Source: an uncultured bacterium
GTDB lineage: Bacteria > Hydrogenedentota > Hydrogenedentia > Hydrogenedentales > JAEUWI01
NCBI GenBank assembly: GCA_937895305.1
Contig: CALAXS010000795.1
Span: 1-5,453 of the forward strand
Length of the DNA: 5,453 bases
Direction of reading: 5' to 3'
In this document: positions 1 to 4,973 of the stretch, piece after piece
Layout of the letters: each line of letters starts with the position of its first letter
Numbering within the stretch: position 1 is the stretch's first letter
Notes under the pieces: model-generated
Seen by the model: the letters and a program-made list of their open reading frames with translations, nothing else
What the model was told of the DNA's origin: nothing
The model's database searches: none
Translations under genes and position numbers: made by a program

Positions 1-1
1 A

Positions 2-214
2 CCACGCGGCTATCGGGTTTTAAATTCAACGCACCGCCTTCCACCACAAATCATTAAAAATCTTGTGGCGCGCTTTGGCACCTTACAAGCCATTGTGCGT
101 GCGCCGAAGGATGAGTTGTGCGAGGTGGACGGGGTTGGTGAAATTCTGGCGGAACGTGTCCGGGTGAGTATCAGTTTATTGAGGAACCAGTTGGTACTGG
201 ATGACCGGAGGTAA
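2..214 (+). CDS. disA: DNA integrity scanning diadenylate cyclase DisA, C-terminal end (5' truncated by window edge)
   Basis: The frame open from base 2 encodes 70 residues and ends in TAA at 212-214. It starts PRGYRVLNSTHRLP and continues through an IIKNLVARFGTLQ helix to EVDGVGEILAERVR. This matches the C-terminal helix-hairpin-helix DNA-binding domain of DisA, whose usual pattern is RGYR, then RLP, then an FG-L helix, then a GVGE hairpin. In the family, the N-terminal domain (outside this window) makes cyclic di-AMP from two ATP, and the C-terminal domain binds branched DNA such as Holliday junctions. Only the DNA-binding part is visible, so the cyclase activity is inferred from family. 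The gene runs into pyrK with a 2-base gap, and its last codons contain the pyrK ribosome-binding site. Other HhH proteins share the GVGE hairpin, but the RGYR-RLP preamble favours DisA. Confidence 0.85.
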   Translation, partial: PRGYRVLNSTHRLPPQIIKNLVARFGTLQAIVRAPKDELCEVDGVGEILAERVRVSISLLRNQLVLDDRR

Positions 215-216
215 TT

Positions 217-1008
217 ATGCCGGGTATTGTGACGTGTGAAGTAAAGATGCACCAGGAGGTATCCCCGGGGCATTATCGGCTGGTGGTGCATTCACCGCAA
301 TTGGCAGGTGAAGCCCAGGCGGGACAGTTTTGCATGCTGGAAGTACAGGCGGGGTTGTTTCCATTTCTGCGGCGACCCATGTGCTTTGAGCGTATATTCA
401 AGGACAGTGTGTCTATACTGTATAAAATTGAGGGGGAAGGCACCCGCTTGCTCTCACGTCTTACCCAGGGACAGACCATAAGCATTCAGGGTCCGTTGGG
501 TAAACCATGGCCTTTGGATGAATCCATTGAACGCCACATTTTCGTGGCAGGCGGTATTGGTGTTGCTCCCTTTCCAGCGTTGGCAGAAGCCATGATCGCA
601 AAGCTGGGCAAAACACCGGAAGTCATACTGGCAGCACGCACGGAATCCATGTTGTTGTGTGAGGAGGAGTTTCATCAGATGGGCTGCAAGGTACACCTGG
701 CAACCGATGATGGGAGCGCAGGAGAAAAAGCCTTTGCCTCTGAAGTGTTAACACGCCTCAATCCGGGTACCGGAACCATGGTCCACTGTTGCGGTCCCAT
801 GGTCATGATGAAAGCGACCCATGTGGCCTGTGAAGCACTGGGGATTCCGTGCATGACCTCTCTTGAAGCAGAAATGGCCTGTGGCGACGGGGTATGTCTG
901 GGCTGTGTGGTGGAGTCCACCATAGAAATTGAAGCGGAACGAATGGTGCGGGTCTGTTATGACGGTCCGGTATTTGAATCGACCTTAATCAATTGGGCGG
1001 CCTATTAG
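217..1008 (+). CDS. pyrK: Dihydroorotate dehydrogenase B, electron-transfer subunit PyrK
   Basis: This 263-residue protein is full length for PyrK. It carries FAD and a [2Fe-2S] cluster and passes electrons from PyrD to NAD+ in the cytoplasm. The order is the ferredoxin-reductase fold. A beta-barrel FAD domain holds RRPMCF at residues 52-57, in the place of the family's flavin motif. GPLG follows at 92-95. The NAD-binding start AGGIGVAPF is at 111-119 and CCGP at 191-194. The C-terminal iron-sulfur segment has Cys222, Cys227 and Cys230 in a CGxGxCxGC pattern, with Cys247 before DGPVF. All four cluster ligands are present. The ATG at 217 is chosen because GGAGG at 207-211 sits 5 bases upstream, inside the end of disA. 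pyrD follows after a 30-base gap, giving the usual catalytic partner. One oddity is Cys where RRPISI-type motifs have Ser. Confidence 0.95.
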   Translation: MPGIVTCEVKMHQEVSPGHYRLVVHSPQLAGEAQAGQFCMLEVQAGLFPFLRRPMCFERIFKDSVSILYKIEGEGTRLLSRLTQGQTISIQGPLGKPWPLDESIERHIFVAGGIGVAPFPALAEAMIAKLGKTPEVILAARTESMLLCEEEFHQMGCKVHLATDDGSAGEKAFASEVLTRLNPGTGTMVHCCGPMVMMKATHVACEALGIPCMTSLEAEMACGDGVCLGCVVESTIEIEAERMVRVCYDGPVFESTLINWAAY

Positions 1009-1038
1009 GTTGCTGAACTTTTAGAATAGTGGGAAAGC

Positions 1039-1974
1039 ATGGGAACATCGGTAGACTTATCAATTAATCTGGGTGGCCTGAAAATGAAGAACCCCGTTAC
1101 GGTGGGTTCGGGCACCTTCGCCTATGGGCAGGAATACAACAGTTATTTCGATGTTTCCCGGCTGGGTGCAGTGACTACAAAAAGCCTGTCTCTGCAACCA
1201 CGTGCGGGAAATAATCCGCCACGTCTGGTAGAAACCCCGGCAGGTATGCTAAATGCTATCGGCCTGCAGAATGTGGGGATTGATGTATATCTGAAGGAGA
1301 AGGCGCCATGGCTGCGGGAACATGGCTGTACCATCATCGGCAATATCTATGGTGCTTCGCCCGAGGAATATGCAGAACTGGCACAGCGCCTTGAAGCGGA
1401 AGGCGCAGCCGATGCCATTGAAGCGAATCTGTCGTGTCCCAATGTGCATAACGCAAAAACTGCACGGGGCTGTACGCTGGTAGCGCAGGACCCGGAATTG
1501 GTGAAGGCCTATACGGAAGCAATTCGTGCAGCGACCAAGCTGCCCTTGTTTATCAAACTAAGCCCCAATGTAATCGACATTGCAGAGCCTGCGCTGGCTG
1601 CGGAAGCTGCGGGGGCTGATGCCATCAGTGCCATAAATACCATCACGAGTATGGGCATTAACCCGGAAACACGGAAACCCATCCTCTCGAATATCGTGGG
1701 GGGTCTGAGTGGTCCTGCGATTCGACCCGTAGCGGTGAAGCTGGTGTGGGATCTGTCGAAGGTCCTGAAGATCCCTGTGCTGGGCATGGGGGGTATTACC
1801 AATGCTTCGGACGCCATGCAGTTTATCCTGGCAGGCGCGACCGGGGTCGCCATCGGTTCTTATACATTCCGCCATCCCACGGCGGCCATGGAAGTTATCG
1901 ATGGCCTGGAAGACTATTGCCAGCGTCATGATGTCGCAAAAATCACCGATCTCGTCGGGGCAATGGAAGTATAA
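1039..1974 (+). CDS. pyrD: Dihydroorotate dehydrogenase class 1B, catalytic subunit PyrD
   Basis: This 311-residue TIM-barrel flavoprotein oxidises dihydroorotate to orotate using FMN and hands the electrons to PyrK. Visible family marks are KNPVTVGSGTF near residue 17 and TTKS at 46-49, with the flavin-contacting Lys48. NAIGLQN is at 72-78 and NLSCPN at 130-135, with Cys133 as the class 1 catalytic base. FIKLSPN is at 171-177, with Lys173. GGLSGPAI (221-228), GMGGI (249-253) and GVAIGS (269-274) form the FMN phosphate site. Cys rather than Ser as base, plus the adjacent pyrK, assign class 1B (soluble, NAD-linked) over the membrane quinone-linked class 2. The ATG at 1039 has only a weak purine-rich stretch, GGGAAAG at 1031-1037, as ribosome-binding site. 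The protein aligns with the family from about residue 6, so the start is plausible. No T-tract terminator follows; a repeat-rich gap does. Confidence 0.96.
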   Translation: MGTSVDLSINLGGLKMKNPVTVGSGTFAYGQEYNSYFDVSRLGAVTTKSLSLQPRAGNNPPRLVETPAGMLNAIGLQNVGIDVYLKEKAPWLREHGCTIIGNIYGASPEEYAELAQRLEAEGAADAIEANLSCPNVHNAKTARGCTLVAQDPELVKAYTEAIRAATKLPLFIKLSPNVIDIAEPALAAEAAGADAISAINTITSMGINPETRKPILSNIVGGLSGPAIRPVAVKLVWDLSKVLKIPVLGMGGITNASDAMQFILAGATGVAIGSYTFRHPTAAMEVIDGLEDYCQRHDVAKITDLVGAMEV

Positions 1975-2025
1975 ATATTTGTATCCTGGCCTATGCTAAT
2001 CCAGCAATTGCCACGTTTTCCTGTC

Positions 2026-2052
2026 ATTCCCGCGGAGGCGGGAATCTCCGCG
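2026..2052. repeat. REP-like inverted repeat with two mutually exclusive stems
   Basis: ATTCCCGC (2026-2033) and GCGGGAAT (2038-2045) form a perfect 8-bp stem with a GGAG loop. Overlapping it, CGCGGAG (2031-2037) and CTCCGCG (2046-2052) form a perfect 7-bp stem, so only one can exist at a time. The core, with GTC just before ATTCCCGC, resembles the 'GTCATTCCCGC...GCGGGAATC' short repeat that I recall from many bacterial genomes. That family match is from memory and untested. No T tract follows, so it is not a standard terminator, though it could stabilise the 3' end of a pyrD transcript. Confidence 0.7.
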
Positions 2053-2115
2053 TCAGCATGCTTAGCCCATGTCGGGACTGAGGCTGTTGCATTTCCAGTC
2101 GAACACGCCTGTTTT

Positions 2116-2161
2116 CCGGAGCAGAGCTCCGGTGTATGCATTCCCACGCAGAGCATGGGAA
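2116..2161. repeat. Paired stem-loop interspersed repeat
   Basis: Two hairpins stand 8 bases apart. CCGGAGC-AGA-GCTCCGG (2116-2132) is a perfect 7-bp stem with a 3-base loop. TTCCCACGC-AGA-GCATGGGAA (2141-2161) is a 9-position stem with one C/A mismatch. Both have the same GC-AGA-GC tip. The reverse complement reads GTTCCCATGCTCTGCGTGGG followed by AATGCA, which resembles a short repeat family I recall from diverse bacterial genomes. Such elements are usually thought to be non-autonomous and dispersed. The match is from memory. Copies elsewhere in this genome would confirm it. Confidence 0.65.
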
Positions 2162-2226
2162 CGAGAGAAGTTGTTCTTCCGCCCCTGTACTAAGGTCGCA
2201 TCCCCCCCACGCTGCTTGCTATCATG

Positions 2227-2255
2227 GTGTACTCAATCCCAATGAAGGAGTACGC
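2227..2255 (+). promoter_or_regulatory. pyrF ribosome-binding site partly buried in a hairpin; decides the GTG start
   Basis: AAGGAG at 2245-2250 lies 7 bases before the GTG at 2258 and fixes that start. An in-frame TGA at 2243-2245 rules out any upstream extension. GTACTC (2229-2234) can pair with GAGTAC (2248-2253), and the stem extends by a G-U and a G-C pair to 8 bp with a 13-base loop. The 3' arm covers the last three bases of the Shine-Dalgarno sequence. Folding would reduce access of ribosomes. Whether this regulates translation is inference. Confidence 0.55.
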
Positions 2256-2257
2256 GT

Positions 2258-2944
2258 GTGGCTACGGAACTGATTGTCGTGCTGGATGTAGATACCGCAG
2301 AGGAGGCCCTGTCCATTGTCGATGCGACGGAAGGTTGTACATGGTACAAGATCGGGTCGCAGCTCTTCACGCGGTGCGGACCGTCTATCGTTGAGGCGGT
2401 ACAGGCGAAGGGACGCTCGGTTTTCCTGGACCTGAAATTCCACGATATCCCCAATACCGTGGCCCATGGTGCGCGTGCCGCAGCCGACCTTGGCGTTGGA
2501 CTCTTCACGCTCCATGCCAGCGGCGGTGCCAAGATGATTGCCAGGGCGCGGGAGTCGGTGGAAGGTACCGATACGAAAATCCTGGCGGTGACCATCCTCA
2601 CCAGTTTTTCCGACGAAGAACTTAAATCGGATATTGGCCTGAAAGAAACCGCTGCAGAAGCGGTACCGCGTCTGGCAAAGATGGCCATCGATGCAGGTGC
2701 CCACGGCATAGTCTGCTCTCCCCAGGAAATCGCGTTGGTACGGCAAGCCGTAGGACCGGAGCCCCTGGTGGTTACACCCGGCATTCGCCCGGCCTGGTCG
2801 AGCAAGGATGACCAATCCCGCATCATGACACCCGCCAAGGCAGCAGCAGCAGGATCGAGCATGGTGGTGGTGGGCCGACCTATATTGAATCACGAGAACC
2901 CGACGGAAGCAGTCCGTCTTATTAAAGAGGAATTAGCCGGATGA
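2258..2944 (+). CDS. pyrF: Orotidine 5'-phosphate decarboxylase PyrF
   Basis: This 228-residue protein has the normal length for the bacterial group 1 enzyme that converts OMP to UMP. It is a cytoplasmic (beta/alpha)8 barrel. Residues visible are Asp10 in VVLDVD and Lys31 in YKIG. The catalytic Asp-Lys-Asp array is at LDLKFHDIPNT, with Asp58, Lys60 and Asp63. LHASGG at 85-90 follows. TPGIRP (173-178) and VVVGRPI (203-209) bind the substrate phosphate, with the DDQSRIMTP loop (184-192) between them. Every catalytic residue expected is there. It begins at GTG, supported by a good Shine-Dalgarno sequence and an in-frame upstream stop. Its TGA overlaps the pyrE ATG (ATGA), which implies coupled translation with the enzyme making its substrate. 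A hairpin over the ribosome-binding site may tune expression. Confidence 0.96.
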   Translation: MATELIVVLDVDTAEEALSIVDATEGCTWYKIGSQLFTRCGPSIVEAVQAKGRSVFLDLKFHDIPNTVAHGARAAADLGVGLFTLHASGGAKMIARARESVEGTDTKILAVTILTSFSDEELKSDIGLKETAAEAVPRLAKMAIDAGAHGIVCSPQEIALVRQAVGPEPLVVTPGIRPAWSSKDDQSRIMTPAKAAAAGSSMVVVGRPILNHENPTEAVRLIKEELAG

Positions 2945-3516
2945 GTAGTCCCGACGTAATCAGTATTTTCAAAGAAATTAACGCCTTACTCGAAGGGCAC
3001 TTCATCTATGCCAGCGGACGCCATGGCAATCGTTTTCTACAGGCATCGCGGGTCCTGCAGTACCCGGAACATGTCTCTACCCTGTGCAAGGCCATTGCAG
3101 ACCACTTCAAAGATGCAGGCCCTGAACTCGTGGTAGGTCCTGCAACAGGTGGTATTATCCTTGCCTATGAAACCGCACGACACATAGGCTGTCGTGGGGT
3201 ATTCGCAGAGAAAGAGCCCGATGGCACCATGGCTGTGAAGCGCGGCTTTGCGGTACAGCCGGGTACGAAAGTGCTTGTCGTAGAAGACATCATCACCACA
3301 GGCGGGTCTGTGCAAAAGACGATTACCCACCTTCGTGAGCGTGGTGCAGACATTATCGGGGTTGGTGTACTCATTGATCGCAGTGGTGGTGCAGCGACCT
3401 TCGATTGCCCATTCCATGCGCTGGGTGAGATTCAGCTGGACAGCTGGGCAGCGGACGAGGTGCCTGCCGATTTAGCCGCCATTCCTGTTATGGAGCCGGA
3501 TGATCTCGTACTCTAG
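2941..3516 (+). CDS. pyrE: Orotate phosphoribosyltransferase PyrE, short Thermus-type form
   Basis: This 191-residue type I phosphoribosyltransferase joins orotate and PRPP to give OMP, the PyrF substrate. The PRPP loop VVEDIITTGGS is at residues 113-123, with the acidic pair Glu115-Asp116. VVGPATGG is at 64-71. FAEKE (88-92) and MAVKRGF (97-103) give the lysines and arginine of the active site and dimer loop. The N-terminal SGRHGNRFLQASRV (25-38) resembles the SGRHSDRYLQ type of the short, Thermus-like PyrE family rather than the E. coli form. Members I recall have CPLC and a PGSR tail near the end. Here that place reads EVPADLAAIPVMEPDD, so the cysteine pair is absent. The start overlaps pyrF by 4 bases, with AAAGAGG at 2924-2930 as ribosome-binding site. 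A non-T-tract hairpin follows the stop. Confidence 0.95.
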   Translation: MSSPDVISIFKEINALLEGHFIYASGRHGNRFLQASRVLQYPEHVSTLCKAIADHFKDAGPELVVGPATGGIILAYETARHIGCRGVFAEKEPDGTMAVKRGFAVQPGTKVLVVEDIITTGGSVQKTITHLRERGADIIGVGVLIDRSGGAATFDCPFHALGEIQLDSWAADEVPADLAAIPVMEPDDLVL

Positions 3517-3520
3517 GTGT

Positions 3521-3553
3521 CTGCATATTTCAATGTCAGATTGAAATCAGCAG
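3521..3553. promoter_or_regulatory. Dyad after pyrE overlapping the tRNA promoter -35 box
   Basis: ATTTCAAT (3527-3534) and ATTGAAAT (3540-3547) form a perfect 8-bp inverted repeat around GTCAG. Beyond a 2x2 internal loop, CTGC (3521-3524) pairs with GCAG (3550-3553), making 12 paired positions. It starts 4 bases after the pyrE stop, and its right arm contains the TTGAAA box at 3541-3546. It may stabilise or end the pyrE transcript, or be an operator for the tRNA promoter. No T tract follows, so intrinsic termination is doubtful. Confidence 0.6.
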
Positions 3554-3570
3554 CCTTTACCACGTATACT
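3541..3570 (+). promoter_or_regulatory. Sigma70-type promoter of tRNA-Leu
   Basis: TTGAAA (3541-3546) and TATACT (3565-3570) each match consensus at five of six positions and are separated by 18 bases. The tRNA begins 12 bases after the -10 box, so transcription would start about 5 bases before the mature 5' end, typical of a dedicated tRNA promoter. Confidence 0.75.
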
Positions 3571-3582
3571 TTGTATCCTCTT

Positions 3583-3669
3583 GCCGGAGTGGCGGAATTG
3601 GTAGACGCACCGGATTCAAAATCCGGCGATGGCGACATCGTGAGGGTTCAAGTCCCTCCTTCGGTACCA
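3583..3669 (+). tRNA. tRNA-Leu, anticodon CAA (reads UUG)
   Basis: An 87-base class II tRNA with all arms. The acceptor stem GCCGGAG pairs with CTTCGGT (3659-3665), with two G-U pairs including the terminal G1-U72. The discriminator is A3666 and CCA is encoded at 3667-3669. The D arm has the GCG/CGC stem with AATTGGTAGA. The anticodon stem CCGGA/TCCGG encloses TTCAAAA, placing CAA at 3617-3619. The long variable arm CGATG-GCGA-CATCG (3627-3640) and A73 are leucine hallmarks. The T arm is GAGGG/CCCTC with loop TTCAAGT. It resembles E. coli leuX in layout. It has its own promoter and terminator, so it is probably a single-gene unit. Confidence 0.97.
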
Positions 3670-3678
3670 CTTGTAAAC

Positions 3679-3719
3679 AAAGCCCGAAACCTCAATCCTT
3701 ATGAGGTCTCGGGCTTTTT
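3679..3719 (+). terminator. Rho-independent terminator of tRNA-Leu, probably bidirectional
   Basis: AAAGCCCGA (3679-3687) pairs with TCGGGCTTT (3709-3717). After one A/C mismatch, ACCTCA (3689-3694) pairs with TGAGGT (3702-3707) around a 7-base loop. TTTTT at 3715-3719 follows on the + strand. Read leftward, the stem is followed by TTTGTTTAC, so it can also stop transcription of the convergent pseudopilin gene ending at 3763. Confidence 0.9.
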
Positions 3720-3762
3720 CATGTCCATAACGAAGACAGGGGAAACTCAACTTTCGATAGCA

Positions 3763-4722
3763 TCAGGGCGCGGTAACGGCCCCGACCAGTGCAAACATAA
3801 GGTTCACTGGCATTTTTTCACTGGGGTAACGGATAAACTCGACATGGCCATCCAGGTAGAGCACATTACTACCCCCGGGAATATGATTATAATTTGATGG
3901 TATCGTGGCAATCGTATCCCACATTAAGCCTACTTCGCTCTGCGCCTGTGCTGAGCCGGCAGGATTATTGATGTCAGTAATAAAGAACCGTTCAATGCCT
4001 TCACGCAACCGGAATATGGTCTTCGAAGTCGGGCCACCGCCCAAGCTGTAATTCGCATCTATATCCTGATCAATGATGTCCATGATGACATTTATATTCG
4101 ATAAGTCTACTTCAGGGGTTGGTACGGCCAGTGTCGCAAGGAACCACAACAAAGGCTGTACAGGTACGCCCGTAGAAGGATCCACACCACTTGGGAGAGG
4201 CTGCCCTGCTACACTTGCTGCAACGGACGCTGCAATCTTGTAATCGGTGTCGTCACTACTCTCTTCAAATGCGTAACCATAATAATTATAGGCGAATGAA
4301 GCAGGCCACCAGCTGGCACATACATCAATCAGACCATCACCGTCCGGGTCAACATTAAGGATGCTTGAGCCATCATCCCGAAACATATCATCCTCTGTGA
4401 CCTGCACCCCCGATGGGCATACAAATATAGCGGGGTCTGTGAGATATTCCGGATAAATCCCTGTGGTTAGAGGCATAACCAGTACACCAGGAGGTGCACA
4501 ACCTGCCGTACCCTGATACATCGGCGGGGGAAATTTTTCACCCCGTGACTCGCTGGCATACATCTTGAAGACCAACCCGAATTGTTTCAGGTTGTTCTGG
4601 CAACTGGCCCGTCGCGCTGATTCACGTGCACGGGACAGTGCCGGTAGCAAAATTGCCGCCAGAATACCGATAATAGCAATCACCACCAACAGCTCAATTA
4701 AAGTAAAACCACGCTTATGCAT
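3763..4722 (-). CDS. Prepilin-type N-terminal cleavage/methylation protein, DUF1559-like pseudopilin
   Basis: This 319-residue exported protein begins MHKRGFTLIELLVVIAIIG. That is a type III (prepilin) signal cut between Gly5 and Phe6, with Glu at mature position 5 and a hydrophobic helix to about residue 29. RARESARRASCQNNLKQFGL (31-50) is the usual continuation of DUF1559-like pseudopilins. A globular domain follows with cysteines at 41, 75, 102 and 135 and a calcium-loop-like DPDGDGLID at 125-133. Near the end, REGIERFFITDINNPAG (240-256) precedes His280 and an H-X10-DG motif closing in GHVEF (292-296). The family norm is H-X9-DG. The start at 4722 is preferred over one 20 codons upstream because it puts the cleavage site at residue 5 and GGGAG lies 7 bases before it. 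Expected location is the cell envelope, associated with a type II secretion or pilus-like apparatus, but no assembly genes are nearby. The specific role is unknown. Confidence 0.88.
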   Translation of the reverse strand: MHKRGFTLIELLVVIAIIGILAAILLPALSRARESARRASCQNNLKQFGLVFKMYASESRGEKFPPPMYQGTAGCAPPGVLVMPLTTGIYPEYLTDPAIFVCPSGVQVTEDDMFRDDGSSILNVDPDGDGLIDVCASWWPASFAYNYYGYAFEESSDDTDYKIAASVAASVAGQPLPSGVDPSTGVPVQPLLWFLATLAVPTPEVDLSNINVIMDIIDQDIDANYSLGGGPTSKTIFRLREGIERFFITDINNPAGSAQAQSEVGLMWDTIATIPSNYNHIPGGSNVLYLDGHVEFIRYPSEKMPVNLMFALVGAVTAP

Positions 4723-4729
4723 TACATGT

Positions 4730-4734
4730 CTCCC
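4730..4734 (-). promoter_or_regulatory. Ribosome-binding site choosing the short pseudopilin start
   Basis: On the minus strand GGGAG (4734-4730) precedes the ATG at 4722 by 7 bases. The alternative upstream ATG at 4782 would add 20 charged and polar residues ahead of the prepilin leader, which does not fit the family. Confidence 0.7.
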
Positions 4735-4767
4735 AGGTTTCCCAGATTTCCGGGTGGCATAATAAAA

Positions 4768-4892
4768 AATGAATTGTCCCACTCCACCCTCGCAGGACTA
4801 TAATCATTGTATGCGGTATTGGAAAAACTTGCAAGCACTTATATTGCACTATTTAACGAATAGGAATGAATTGTATGGGCTCTAGAATTCAT
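4768..4892. repeat. Short direct and inverted repeats bracketing the pseudopilin promoter
   Basis: AATGAATTGT occurs exactly at 4768-4777 and again at 4865-4874, on either side of the promoter at 4806-4834. Part of the second copy, ATGAATT (4866-4872), pairs with AATTCAT (4886-4892) as a 7-bp dyad with a 13-base spacer. ATTGTATG also recurs, at 4806-4813 (over the -10 box) and 4870-4877. These may be binding sites for a regulator, but the region is AT-rich and chance is possible. Apart from these repeats and the promoter, I see nothing in the gap 4723-4973 except a 12-base palindrome TGCTCATGAGCA at 4953-4964, just after the membrane-protein gene, without a T tract on its transcribed side. 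Confidence 0.4.
4806..4834 (-). promoter_or_regulatory. Sigma70-type promoter of the pseudopilin gene
   Basis: On the minus strand TTGCAA (4834-4829) and TACAAT (4811-4806) are separated by exactly 17 bases. Expected transcription starts near 4799, giving a leader of about 77 bases. Within that leader GGGTGG (4789-4784) can pair with CCACCC (4757-4752) across a 26-base loop. The promoter suggests that the pseudopilin is not merely read through from the membrane-protein gene upstream. Confidence 0.65.
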
Positions 4893-4973
4893 GCGAAGAC
4901 CTGAGCCTACCTTTGCATTGCCTCCTACATCAGCACAAAGCTGAACCAGGCATGCTCATGAGCAGTTTTATGG

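Larger units (their letters stand above)
1975..2257. other. Non-coding gap splitting the pyr cluster, rich in inverted repeats
   Basis: This 283-base stretch separates pyrD from pyrF and shows no credible gene. It contains perfect or near-perfect stem-loops at 2026-2045, 2116-2132 and 2141-2161, an 8-base palindrome AGCATGCT at 2055-2062, and a run of seven C at 2202-2208. The open frame across it gives a peptide containing VIPAEAGIS, a familiar false translation of interspersed repeats. I looked for a promoter for pyrF and found none with acceptable -35/-10 spacing, so pyrF may be read through from pyrD or use a weak promoter near 2170-2230. No rho-independent terminator with a T tract is seen after pyrD. 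Confidence 0.8.

Noticed and set aside
2020..2170. CRISPR array in the repeat-rich gap
   Set aside because: The stems differ from one another, there are no regularly spaced direct repeats with unique spacers, and no cas gene is present.
1993..2193. 66-residue open frame between pyrD and pyrF
   Set aside because: Its peptide (with VIPAEAGIS) is the usual false translation of interspersed stem-loop repeats. There is no ribosome-binding site, and the DNA is explained by inverted repeats.
2171..2193. Possible pyrF promoter TTGTTC / TACTAA
   Set aside because: The spacer is only 11 bases, too short for a sigma70-type promoter.
2222..2893. Long minus-strand frames opposite pyrF (223 and 209 residues)
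   Set aside because: They are antisense shadows of a fully conserved pyrF. The predicted peptides have no recognisable domain.
3517..3897. 126-residue open frame over the tRNA region
   Set aside because: The stretch GVAELVDAPDSKSG is the translation of a tRNA-Leu. The frame crosses the tRNA and its terminator and then runs antisense to the pseudopilin gene.
4723..4782. Upstream start adding 20 residues to the pseudopilin
   Set aside because: It would place an off-pattern polar extension before the KRGFTLIE leader. The internal ATG at 4722 has a Shine-Dalgarno sequence and a normal 5-residue leader.
4953..4964. Palindrome TGCTCATGAGCA as terminator of the membrane-protein gene
   Set aside because: The stem is short with essentially no loop, and the transcribed (minus) side lacks a T tract. 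The T run lies on the wrong side.
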